Shown: in pieces, positions 54,397-62,354 of the stretch | Numbering within the stretch: the first letter of the stretch is position 1 | How the letters are laid out: each line of letters opens with the position of its first letter | Source of the DNA: Paracoccus sp. TOH | GTDB lineage: Bacteria; Pseudomonadota; Alphaproteobacteria; Rhodobacterales; Rhodobacteraceae | Direction: 5' to 3' | DNA: 64,000 nucleotides | NCBI RefSeq assembly: GCF_030388245.1 | Contig: NZ_CP098360.1 | Span: 2,068,501 to 2,132,500 of the forward strand | Program-made: the position numbers and the translations under genes | The notes under the pieces: generated by a model | What the model was told of the DNA's origin: nothing | What the model saw: the letters and a program-made list of their open reading frames with translations, nothing else | Database searches by the model: none

Positions 54397-55332
54397 TCAG
54401 TTGCCGGTGGATCCGACAGGAGAGACCTCCAAATCGGCACTATCGACCGTCGAACAACCCAGTTCACCACAATCCTCAGAAACTTCATCACGCACCCCGC
54501 CACCTGATTTTCCTTTACGTGAACCGCCAGCATCATCATCAAAGCCGATTCCATCGAACCATGAACTGGGCGGATGCATGAACCCGTCCAGGGCCCTGTT
54601 AGTTGCTTCAAACATGGGGCGCCCGGGGACGTGACATGCTTGACAGGGGATATTGCCAATGACGCGCCCATCAGGGAGAATCTTTCGCTGATACTCATCC
54701 AATACCGTGTCAGTCATCTTATCTGAGAGAATTTTTCCGGTGGCGCAGTCCGACATGATCCAGTCTGTGGGATCTTTAACCTCTAGAATACTCCGGATAT
54801 CTTCGATCACGCCAAGCCTGCGACGATAGTTGTGCGATATCTCTGTGCGTGTATCTTCCGCCCAAACCGCCGCATCAAGCGCCGCCCCGATCGGCGGAAT
54901 GAAAAAATCAAAGAAGAGTTTCTGGTTGGGGCTGATCCCGAAAGCTTGGAGTGGATCCGGTCCGAGTGTTTTTGGTGTGACAGCTTCCTGTAGAGCTGCA
55001 AATTCGGTGCTGAAGAACAAACGTTTCGTGCCGGTCACCAAAGCATCACCGAAGCGCATGAAGTTCATGGTGATAAAATGAGCCATCACTCCGGCAGTGA
55101 TATAAGCGCCTGCTGCCGGTCCTGAAGGGCGTAACGGCAGTTCCCGAGTCAGCCGATCAATTTCCTTACGCATTTCGACAGACTCGGATACCAGGCATGC
55201 TTCGCCGCCAGGCCAGATAAAACGGTCTCCTATAGAGTGTTTTTGATTGGTTTGTGCAAGGCTCGGGGATGTCATTGACGCACACAGCAGGCCAAGACTC
55301 GCGATAAACCTAAAGATTCTGTCAAAAATCAT
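54397..55332 (-). CDS. Exported protein with a CXXCH motif
   Basis: Protein of 311 residues with a signal peptide (MIFDRIFRFIASLGLLCASMTSPSLAQ). IGNIPCQACHVPGRPMFEA contains one CXXCH, a possible c-type haem site, near residue 235. Other parts (IWPGGEACLV, FFDFFIPPIGAALDAAVWAED, LILPDGRVIGN) are not recognised. The Gly/Ser-rich C-terminal tail (GGSRKGKSGGG) is unusual. It could be a small cytochrome-like protein or a disulphide protein in the periplasm. Confidence 0.6.
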   Translation of the reverse strand: MIFDRIFRFIASLGLLCASMTSPSLAQTNQKHSIGDRFIWPGGEACLVSESVEMRKEIDRLTRELPLRPSGPAAGAYITAGVMAHFITMNFMRFGDALVTGTKRLFFSTEFAALQEAVTPKTLGPDPLQAFGISPNQKLFFDFFIPPIGAALDAAVWAEDTRTEISHNYRRRLGVIEDIRSILEVKDPTDWIMSDCATGKILSDKMTDTVLDEYQRKILPDGRVIGNIPCQACHVPGRPMFEATNRALDGFMHPPSSWFDGIGFDDDAGGSRKGKSGGGVRDEVSEDCGELGCSTVDSADLEVSPVGSTGN

Positions 55333-55567
55333 CGCCCCCCCGACTCGCGTCTTTCGCCACAGGATACTAAATTTTTCGTATCGCGCCTTGCCTTCTGCGC
55401 CGCATGCTGTATGTTTTCTTAGCGGTCAGCGCAGGGTGCCTTTCGTCCGCCATGGCAAAGCTGCTGGCAGCGCTCGTAACCAAGATCCATGGCATCCCTG
55501 ATCATGGATCCCTAATTCAGCAGCGGACGACGATATCCTGTGAACCACGCCGGGTTTGTCAGCAACT

Positions 55568-55855
55568 TTATTCAGGTTGCCTGAACCTCCTGAAGTTGTT
55601 GCGGTTCGCGACCATGCCGTTGAACAGTTTCCTGGCCGTCGCGGTCAAAGCGGCCTTCACCGATTTTCCTGCCTCCTGCAGCTTCCGCCGGAACGCCTTG
55701 AACTTTGCCGAGTGACGGGACGCATGCAAGGCCGCGAGATAGAGGGCGGTTCTGACGGTTGCCCTGCCGCCACTGATGACCCGTCTTCCGTTGCGCTGGC
55801 CGCTATCCCGGGCGATAGGCGCAATACCAGCGAGAGCTGCGATCTTTCGGCGATC
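55568..55855 (-). pseudogene. IS110-type transposase remnant (C-terminal part)
   Basis: Minus-strand text KIAALAGIAPIARDSGQRNGRRVISGGRATVRTALYLAALHASRHSAKFKAFRRKLQEAGKSVKAALTATARKLFN is the transposase_20 end of IS110/IS1111 elements. The N-terminal DEDD half is missing. It abuts a second, different fragment on the other strand at about 55856. Confidence 0.75.
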
Positions 55856-55856
55856 A

Positions 55857-56282
55857 GTCGACCGGATCATCCGGGCCATCTCGAGCGACGATCGCCTGTC
55901 AGAGATGGCCATCGTCCTGCGTTCCATCCCGGGGATCGGCCCAGTTGCCAGCACAATGCTGATCGCCGTAATGCCCGAGATCGGCACCATCACCGGCGAA
56001 GAAGCTGCCGCACTCACGGGATTGGCCCCGGTTGCGCACGACAGTGGAACGCTTCGCGGAAAACGGGCCATCGCCGGAGGGCGCCGTGCCCTGAGGCACG
56101 TGATGTTCCAGGCGGCGCGGGTCGCAGCACATCACAACCCAAGCATGAGAACCTTCGCGGATCGCCTCCGCAAGGCCGGAAAACCGCACAAGGTTATCAT
56201 TACCGCCGTCGCCAGAAAGCTGATCACCATCGCCAAGGCACTTTGCAAGAGCCGTCAGAAATGGGCAGCCCGGGCTCCATGA
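55857..56282 (+). pseudogene. Second IS110-type transposase remnant (C-terminal part)
   Basis: Plus-strand text VDRIIRAISSDDRLSEMAIVLRSIPGIGPVASTMLIAVMPEIGTITGEEAAALTGLAPVAHDSGTLRGKRAIAGGRRALRHVMFQAARVAAHHNP is the C-terminal transposase_20 domain of another IS110 member (typical helix-hairpin-helix GIGPVAS). It lacks the catalytic N-terminal half. The two remnants are joined back to back at their broken ends. Confidence 0.75.
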
Positions 56283-56370
56283 AAGATACAGTTGCTAGGG
56301 ATGTCAAATGGATGAAGCTACTGCTCTACCGAAATGAAACATCGAAATATCGAGCGTTTGAGAGCAATAT

Positions 56371-56545
56371 ACCAAGATCCATTCGCACCCGATGATGCCG
56401 CTCGACATGATGGCTGATCCGGACAACAGACGTGAGATTGCTGACTGGACAGCGCGTATAGTCATGGATTTCATGGTCTGTATGCCACACGGTATCGACT
56501 GGACAGAGATGATAAGTCCGGACGAATGCCATGGCCAGAGTATGA
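56371..56545 (+). pseudogene. Relaxase gene remnant
   Basis: The frame TKIHSHPMMPLDMMADPDNRREIADWTARIVMDFMVCMPHGIDWTEMISPDECHGQSMT corresponds to residues about 98-157 of the island relaxase (TEIHSHPMTPQDMKADPDKKRQISVWIKRIVRDFTARMPVGIDWTVVVHLDEGHVHIHI). It has lost the HIH metal site and both ends. It lies 110 bp before attR, so it is the leftover of an earlier element at this tRNA. Confidence 0.8.
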
Positions 56546-56656
56546 CTTGCAACTAGCCGATTCCGACGTCATACAATGCTGACAACCGTGTTTTTCATTG
56601 ACTGGCTGACCCGTTCAAAAGCCTGTTTCTCGCTGTTTTTGGTGATTTTCTCCGGC

Positions 56657-56676
56657 CCCTACCGCCGGAGCCAAAA
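56657..56676 (+). repeat. attR: 20-bp direct repeat
   Basis: Perfect copy of the 20-bp tRNA-Asn 3' end found at 15345-15364. The bases before it (CTCCGGC) pair with GCCGGAG inside it to form a hairpin. The chromosome resumes after this point. Confidence 0.93.
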
Positions 56677-56700
56677 ATCAAACGATTTCAGCTACCTAAC

Positions 56701-56757
56701 GCGCAACTTCAGGTTGCGCGTCTGACCGTCCGAATGCGTCCGCCTCGGACGGTCTTT
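56701..56757 (+). terminator. Hairpins after attR, probable original tRNA-Asn terminator
   Basis: GCGCAAC/GTTGCGC (56701-56719) is followed by GACCGTCCGA/TCGGACGGTC (56724-56754) and TTT. Before integration these would have followed the tRNA-Asn gene directly. The rest of the gap to 57071 has no gene. Confidence 0.55.
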
Positions 56758-57071
56758 GACATTCACGGTTCGGGCGGTTTCATCGTCAGCCGCGCTGCAG
56801 CCTGCAGACATTCTTGCAGGGTTTGCCACGCGGATCTGCAGCACGCCGTTTTTGCTGACGCCGCTGTCGATCGCCCCCCCTTGAATGCCGGGTCACTCCG
56901 GCAAGTCCGGGTTAGACAAAGGGCCTTACAAAACCGACCAAGGACCGACCGGGGGACCCCTCTCGGCACATCCGCTTTTCCGGGATTTCGCAGCGCGCTC
57001 GGCATTTCCTGCAGATATCGGCGTCAAACACCGTCAGGTGCTCGCAGGGCTGTCCCGGCCGGCCAATCGCG

Positions 57072-57857
57072 TCAGGCGTCGAGATCGATCCAGACCGGAA
57101 CATGGTCGCTGGGCTTGTCCTTGGCCCGCTCATCGCGGTCGATGCCAAGGTCGATGAGCAGATCGGCGGCCTGCGGCGACAGCAGCACATGGTCGATGCG
57201 GATACCGTTGTCCCTTTGCCAGGCACCCGCCTGGTAGTCCCAGAAGGTAAAGGGACCGCGAGTGCTGGCCGGATGGCGCAGACGCACCGCATCCGCCCAG
57301 CCGTCGAAGACGATCCGGCGCAGCGCGGCGCGGCTTTCGGGCTGGTACAGCGCGTCGTTCACCCATTTCTCGGGGAAGGCGGCATCGCGCGGCTCGGGGA
57401 TCACGTTGTAGTCGCCCAGCATCACCGCCGGCATCTCGGTCGCCAGCAGCGCCTTGGCCCGTGCGCGCAGCCGCTCCATCCAGGCCAGCTTGTAGTCGAA
57501 TTTCGGCCCCGGCTGCGGGTTGCCGTTCGGCAGGTACAGGCCGGCGATGCGCAGGGCGCGATGGCCGACCACCGTCGCCTCGATATAGCGGGCCTGCTCG
57601 TCGCCGTCATCGCCCGGCAGGCCGCGGCTTACATCCTCGAGCGGCAATTTCGACAGGATGGCGACGCCGTTGAAGCCCTTCTGGCCATGCGTCTCGATAT
57701 TGTAGCCCAGATCGGCGATCGATTCGCGCGGGAACCCCTCGTCCTGGGTCTTGATCTCTTGCAGCACCACGACATCGGGCTGCGCCTCCGAGAGCCAGCC
57801 GGTCAGGGTTTCGATGCGGGCGCGGACGCCGTTGATGTTGAATGTCGCGATCTTCAT
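57072..57857 (-). CDS. xthA: Exodeoxyribonuclease III
   Basis: AP endonuclease/3' exonuclease of 261 residues: MKIATFNINGVRARIETLTGWL (Asn), VVVLQEIKTQDEGFP (metal-binding Glu), NGVAILSKLPLEDV, GLYLPNGN, MLGDYNVIPEPRDA (Asp/Asn), RIDHVLLSP and KPSDHVPVWIDL (catalytic His). Start ATG 57857 gives the normal family length. It lies 38 bp downstream of the A-type iron-sulphur carrier gene. Confidence 0.96.
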   Translation of the reverse strand: MKIATFNINGVRARIETLTGWLSEAQPDVVVLQEIKTQDEGFPRESIADLGYNIETHGQKGFNGVAILSKLPLEDVSRGLPGDDGDEQARYIEATVVGHRALRIAGLYLPNGNPQPGPKFDYKLAWMERLRARAKALLATEMPAVMLGDYNVIPEPRDAAFPEKWVNDALYQPESRAALRRIVFDGWADAVRLRHPASTRGPFTFWDYQAGAWQRDNGIRIDHVLLSPQAADLLIDLGIDRDERAKDKPSDHVPVWIDLDA

Positions 57858-57895
57858 GGCCGCGAGACTAGCGGCCCGCGCCCGCCCGCGCCAGA

Positions 57896-58231
57896 TCAGA
57901 TCGAAAACGAGGTGCCGCAGCCGCAGGACGAACTGGCATTGGGATTGTCGATGGTGAAGCGGGCGCCGATCAGCTCGTCGGCAAAGTCGATGACCGCGCC
58001 GGTCAGGAAGGGCAGCGAGACCGGATCGACCACCACGCTCTGACCGCCGCCCTGCAGGACCAGGTCGTCCTCGGCCGGCTCGTCCAGCCGGATGTCGTAT
58101 TGAAAGCCCGAGCAGCCGCCGCCCGCCACCGCGACCCGCAGGGGCCGCGCCGGGCCGTCGCCATTGATCTCGGCCAGGCGGGCAAAGGCCCGCTCGGTGA
58201 CCTTGGGGGGCAGGTTCAATTCCACGTTCAT
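57896..58231 (-). CDS. A-type iron-sulphur carrier (ErpA/IscA family)
   Basis: Protein of 111 residues: VTERAFARLAEINGDGPARPLRVAVAGGGCSGFQYDIRLDE and SSCGCGTSFSI give the three conserved cysteines for [Fe-S] cluster transfer. ErpA is the closest guess among A-type carriers, as there is no isc or suf operon beside it. ATG 58231 is 73 bp from the divergent dgt start. Confidence 0.93.
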   Translation of the reverse strand: MNVELNLPPKVTERAFARLAEINGDGPARPLRVAVAGGGCSGFQYDIRLDEPAEDDLVLQGGGQSVVVDPVSLPFLTGAVIDFADELIGARFTIDNPNASSSCGCGTSFSI

Positions 58232-58303
58232 GGGGCGTTCCCGTTTCCGTCGTCCGGCATGGAATATAGGGTTCGCCGCAAAATCCCGCAAGGAAGCGAC
58301 GAG

Positions 58304-59437
58304 ATGACGGCACCCTATGCCTGCCAGCCCGAAGAAAGCCGCGGCCGCCGTTGGCCGGAACGGATGTCCACCTTCCGCAGCCCCTGGCAGCGCGACCGCG
58401 ACCGCATCATCCATTCCAGCGCCTTCCGCCGGCTCAAGCACAAGACCCAGGTCTTCGTCGAGCACGAGGGCGATTATTACCGCACCCGCCTGACCCATAC
58501 GATCGAGGTGGCGCAGGTCGCCCGCACCATCGCCGGCACATTGGGCCTGAACACCGACCTGGCCGAGACGGTGGCCCTGGCCCATGACCTCGGCCACCCG
58601 CCCTTCGGCCATACCGGCGAGGACGCGCTGGCCGCGTTGATGGCGCCCTATGGCGGCTTCGACCACAACGCCCAGGCGCTGCGCATCGTAACCCGGCTGG
58701 AACGGCATTACGCCGATTTCGACGGGCTGAACCTGACCTGGGAAAGCCTGGAAGGCATCGCCAAGCATAACGGGCCGGTCACCGGAGAATTGCCCTATGC
58801 CCTGGCCGAGGTGAATGCGGAATGGGATCTGGAACTCCACACCAATGCCAGCGCCGAGGCGCAGGTGGCGGCGGTGGCCGACGACGTGGCCTATAACCAC
58901 CACGACCTGCATGACGGGCTGCGCGCCGGGTTGTTCACCGAGGAAGATCTGGCGCAGCTGCCGGTGATCGGCGAAGCCTTCGCCGAGGTCGACCGGCTGC
59001 ATCCCGGCCTTGAACCGATGCGGCGGCGGCACGAGGCGCTGCGCCGGGTCTTCGGCACCATGGTCGAGGATGTGATCGCCGTAGCGCAGAATCGCCTGGC
59101 CAGCCTGCAGCCGCAAAGCGTCGACGACATCCGCGGCATGGAGGGGCCGATCATCCGCTTCTCCAAGCCGCTCTACCAGAACCTCAAGGCGATCAAGCTA
59201 TTCCTGTTCCAGCGCATGTATCGCGCCCCCTCGGTGGTGGTCGAGCGGCGGCGGGTGACCGAGATGCTGAACGGTCTCTTTCCGCTGTTCCTGGACGACC
59301 CCTCGAAAATGCCCGACCACTGGTTCCGGGCCGCCGAGGCCGCCGGGGACGAGACCGGGCGGGCCCGGATCGTGCTGGACTACGTGGCCGGCATGACCGA
59401 CCGTTTCGCCATCCAGGAGGCGGAACGGCTGCTCTGA
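58304..59437 (+). CDS. dgt: dGTP triphosphohydrolase family protein
   Basis: HD-domain enzyme of 377 residues: FRSPWQRDRDRIIHSSAFRRLKHKTQVF, RTRLTHTIEVAQVARTIA (His), ALAHDLGHPPFGHTGEDAL (HD), and VAYNHHDLHDGLRAG (metal Asp). It removes triphosphate from dNTPs. ATG 58304 has AAGGAAG upstream. The frame is open upstream of this but overlaps the divergent iron-sulphur gene and is not coding there. Confidence 0.95.
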   Translation: MTAPYACQPEESRGRRWPERMSTFRSPWQRDRDRIIHSSAFRRLKHKTQVFVEHEGDYYRTRLTHTIEVAQVARTIAGTLGLNTDLAETVALAHDLGHPPFGHTGEDALAALMAPYGGFDHNAQALRIVTRLERHYADFDGLNLTWESLEGIAKHNGPVTGELPYALAEVNAEWDLELHTNASAEAQVAAVADDVAYNHHDLHDGLRAGLFTEEDLAQLPVIGEAFAEVDRLHPGLEPMRRRHEALRRVFGTMVEDVIAVAQNRLASLQPQSVDDIRGMEGPIIRFSKPLYQNLKAIKLFLFQRMYRAPSVVVERRRVTEMLNGLFPLFLDDPSKMPDHWFRAAEAAGDETGRARIVLDYVAGMTDRFAIQEAERLL

Positions 59438-59475
59438 GGCTTGCGCCTGCCGGCGCTGACTGGCATGGATACCCT

Positions 59476-59612
59476 GTTCTCAGGGCGGGGTGGAATTCCC
59501 CACCGGCGGTAAGCAGCGATGCAAGCCCGCGAGCGCCTTGCCCCCGGCAAGGGTCAGCAGACCAGGTGCGATTCCTGGGCCGACGGTCACAGTCCGGATG
59601 AAAGAGAGCGTG
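59476..59612 (+). promoter_or_regulatory. FMN riboswitch (RFN element)
   Basis: Conserved RFN parts are readable: TTCTCAGGGCGGGGTG, ATTCCCCACCGGCGGTAA, AGCCCGCGAGCG, GGTCAGCAGACCAGGTG.GATTCCTGGGCCGACGGTCACAGTCCGGATGAAAGAGA. It precedes ribH by about 70 bp, so FMN should repress lumazine synthase. The loop and start-proximal sequence may form the expression platform. Confidence 0.95.
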
Positions 59613-59683
59613 CGAGCCGGCCCCAGGGGCCTGCCCTCATGTGATCGCCTTGGGTGACGTGTCACTTGGAAAGGAGATCAGGC

Positions 59684-60118
59684 ATGACACACACCCGCTA
59701 TGCCTTCATCAAGGCGAACTGGCATTCCGATATCGTCGACCAGGCGCTGGACGGCTTCTGCGAAATCGTCCCGCGCGATCTGGTCGATGTTGTCGACGTG
59801 CCCGGCGCCTTCGAGATGCCGCTGATGGCCCGCGATCTGGCGCAGACCGGGCGCTACGCCGCGGTGATCGCCGCCGCGCTGGTGGTCGATGGCGGCATCT
59901 ATCGCCACGACTTCGTGGCGCAGGCCGTGGTGGACGGGCTGATGCGCGCCGGGCTCGACAGCGGCGTGCCGGTGCTGTCGGTTTCGCTGACGCCGCATCA
60001 CTACCAGGAAACCGAGCATCACACCGCCATCTTCCGCGAGCATTTCGTGAAGAAGGGCCGCGAGGCCGCCAATGCCGCGACCCAGATCGTCGCCGCCCGG
60101 GCGGCGATCAGGAACTGA
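59684..60118 (+). CDS. ribH2: 6,7-Dimethyl-8-ribityllumazine synthase, type II
   Basis: Protein of 144 residues. The start RYAFIKANWHSDIVDQALDGF and VVDVPGAFEMPLMARDLAQTGRYAAVIAAALVVDGGIYRHDFVAQAVVDGLM match RibH2 of Brucella type, as does VLTPHHYQETEHH. It condenses a ribityl uracil with dihydroxybutanone phosphate. ATG 59684 has AAGGAG upstream. No other rib genes are adjacent; it stands alone under the FMN riboswitch. Confidence 0.93.
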   Translation: MTHTRYAFIKANWHSDIVDQALDGFCEIVPRDLVDVVDVPGAFEMPLMARDLAQTGRYAAVIAAALVVDGGIYRHDFVAQAVVDGLMRAGLDSGVPVLSVSLTPHHYQETEHHTAIFREHFVKKGREAANAATQIVAARAAIRN

Positions 60119-60231
60119 GGTTCAACGGGGCGGCGTCCGGCCGCCCAACCGGCCCCTGCCCCTCACCGTTGCGAAAATACCCACGGGGGTGTGGGGGCAG
60201 TCGGCCCCCACGCCGCAGGGCGCCGCCGCCG

Positions 60232-60585
60232 CTATTCGGCCTTGTCATGCCGGCGCAGCCAGTCCTGCATCATCTCGATCTCGGCCTCCTGGGCCTTGAT
60301 GACCTCCTCGGCCAGCTTGCGGACCTCGGGATCCTTGCCATGTTCCAGCGCCACCCGGGCCATGTCGATGGCACCCTGGTGATGCGGGATCATGCCGCGC
60401 ATGAAATCCACGTCGGGATCGCCGCTGTAATCCATCGTCATGTTCTCATGCATCCGCTCCATCGCCGCGCCATAGGCGGCGGTCGAGGGGGCGTCGCCAT
60501 GGCCGGCATGATCCATCCCGGCATGGTCCTGGGCGGCAGCCGGCAGGGCGATCAGCGCGGCAAGGGCGAATGGGATAAGGCGCAT
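60232..60585 (-). CDS. DUF305 exported copper-related protein
   Basis: Protein of 117 residues with a signal peptide ([19 protein letters not shown]), a His/Met-rich start ([12 protein letters not shown]) and the DUF305 core [50 protein letters not shown]. The family is linked to copper handling, which the His/Met content supports. It starts 72 bp downstream of the DMT exporter gene, in the same direction. Confidence 0.9.
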   Translation of the reverse strand: MRLIPFALAALIALPAAAQDHAGMDHAGHGDAPSTAAYGAAMERMHENMTMDYSGDPDVDFMRGMIPHHQGAIDMARVALEHGKDPEVRKLAEEVIKAQEAEIEMMQDWLRRHDKAE

Positions 60586-60656
60586 GGCTTTCCTCCTGTC
60601 AATGCGGATATGCAACAAGATGCCTGTCGGGACCGCGCCGGCAAATGACAAAGCCG

Positions 60657-61550
60657 TCAGCGCAGGAAGATCAGCGCCATGCCCAGAACCGCCAGGACCG
60701 CCCCCGCCCATGAGGTGGCCGAGGGCCGCGCCCCGGTCATCGCCCAGAGGACCGGCAGGATCAGCACCGGCGACAGCGCCGAAAGCGTCGAGACGATGCC
60801 GACCTTGCCGCCCTGCAACGCGAACATCAGCAGCGTCATGCCGATCACCATGGCGATCAGCCCCGAAAGCGCAGTCAGCACCAGCACCCGCGGCGTCGGG
60901 CGCGACAGCGGCCGCACCGCCCGGACCGGCAGCGCCATCAGCAAGGTCAGGCAGCCGACCGCCATCGCCACCCGGATCAGCGAGGCGACATAGGGATCGA
61001 AGCCCGAGGCCATGACCGGCCGCGCGATCAGCGAGCCGAGGGCCTGCCCGGCCGCCGCCAGCAGCCCGAAGCCCGCGGCGATCCAGACCGAGCCCTGCAC
61101 GGCCTCGAAGCGGTGCCCGCCCGAACGGCCGGGCCGGCCCAGCACCGCCATGGCCACCCCCAGCGTCGACAGCACCACCCCGACCACCGCGGCGGGCGAC
61201 AGCGCCTCTCCCAGTGCCAGCCAGCCCATCAGCGCCGCCATCGGCGCGTTCAGCGCGAACAGCGCCCCCGACCGCCGCGGCCCCAGCCGGATCAGCGTGA
61301 CATAAAGCAGCGTATCGCCCAGGAAGATGCCGATCACTCCCGACAGCGACAACCGCCACAGGTCCGCGCCCGCGATGCCATGCAACCGCCCGGTGGCGAT
61401 CACCACCACCGCCAGCATGGCCGCGACCATGGCCTGGCGCAGCCGGTTGAAGCCGAAGGGCCCCAGCGCCTGCGCCGCCGATTGCGACAGGATGCCGGTA
61501 ACGGCCCAGCAGGCCGCCGCGCCCAGGGCGGCAAGTTCATGCACCGGCAT
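60657..61550 (-). CDS. DMT/EamA-family transporter
   Basis: Membrane protein of 297 residues with ten helices in two EamA repeats (residues about 5-135 and 150-290). ATG 61550 ([19 protein letters not shown]) is preceded by AAGGGGAA; a longer start is possible. Exported solute unknown. Confidence 0.88.
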   Translation of the reverse strand: MPVHELAALGAAACWAVTGILSQSAAQALGPFGFNRLRQAMVAAMLAVVVIATGRLHGIAGADLWRLSLSGVIGIFLGDTLLYVTLIRLGPRRSGALFALNAPMAALMGWLALGEALSPAAVVGVVLSTLGVAMAVLGRPGRSGGHRFEAVQGSVWIAAGFGLLAAAGQALGSLIARPVMASGFDPYVASLIRVAMAVGCLTLLMALPVRAVRPLSRPTPRVLVLTALSGLIAMVIGMTLLMFALQGGKVGIVSTLSALSPVLILPVLWAMTGARPSATSWAGAVLAVLGMALIFLR

Positions 61551-61651
61551 CCGCAATTCCCCTTGTTCTTCGGGCGGGATAGGCCGGCGATTGAACCCGC
61601 GCAAGGGATCGCGCGTTCAGCCGGCAGGTCACGGCAGAAAGGAGAACGGCG

Positions 61652-62074
61652 ATGATCGTGAATTCCGGTTCGGCGAGATGGGAAGGCGGGCTCAAGGACG
61701 GCAAGGGGGCGCTTTCCACCAAGTCCGGCGCGTTGAGCAACCAGCCCTATGGCTTCAACACCCGCTTCGAGGGCTTGCCCGGCACCAACCCCGAGGAGCT
61801 GATCGGCGCGGCGCATGCCGCCTGCTTCAGCATGGCGCTGTCGATGATCCTGCAAGAGGCCGGGATCAGCAACGTGAAGATCGAGACCACATCCGAGATC
61901 GGGCTGGCCAAGACCGACGACGGCTTCGCCATCAAGACCGCGCATCTGAACACCCGGATCTGGGGCGACGGCGACAAGGCGGTGATCGAGGATTGCGCCC
62001 GCAAGGCCGAAAAGGGCTGCCCGGTCAGCAAGGTGCTGAATGCCGAGATCACCATGGACGTGACGGTGGCCTGA
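61652..62074 (+). CDS. osmC: OsmC family peroxiredoxin
   Basis: Protein of 140 residues very similar to E. coli OsmC: NSGSARWEGGLKDGKGALSTKSGALSNQPYGFNTRFEGLPGTNPEELIGAAHAACFSMALS and KAEKGCPVSKVLNAEITMDV. The two redox cysteines (AAC and GCPVS) are present. It reduces organic hydroperoxides. It is divergent from the DMT gene. Confidence 0.95.
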   Translation: MIVNSGSARWEGGLKDGKGALSTKSGALSNQPYGFNTRFEGLPGTNPEELIGAAHAACFSMALSMILQEAGISNVKIETTSEIGLAKTDDGFAIKTAHLNTRIWGDGDKAVIEDCARKAEKGCPVSKVLNAEITMDVTVA

Positions 62075-62354
62075 CGGCCCGCGACGGAATCGCGCCGCGA
62101 CGCCGCCGGTTCCGGCGGCGTCGGTTTTTGCGCCCTTCTCGGTGCACAGGCGCCCCATGTCGCAATTCGTCAAAACAGGTGTCGCAGCTGGCGGCTCTGC
62201 GCGGCAAAAATCGCCGGTTTCCGCCCTTGCTGCCGCCGCCGCGGAATGCATCCTCGCCCCCCGGAGGCCCCTTCCCGATCATTGCCGCTTTCCGCCGCGC
62301 CACACACGCGGCGCGCCGGTCGGTCGGGACGGGACGAGGAGCAAGAGGAACTGC

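Larger units (their letters stand above)
15345..56676 (+). mobile_element. Integrated genomic island in tRNA-Asn, about 41.3 kb
   Basis: The island is bounded by a perfect 20-bp direct repeat, has a tyrosine integrase next to the tRNA gene and a Mob/Pre-like relaxase beside it. Its content is patchy: exported proteins of unknown function, defence genes of lower GC, stress genes and IS remnants. No conjugation (type IV secretion) genes are seen, so it would be at most mobilisable. Genes left of attL and right of attR are ordinary housekeeping genes. A relaxase remnant beside attR suggests more than one integration event. Confidence 0.9.
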
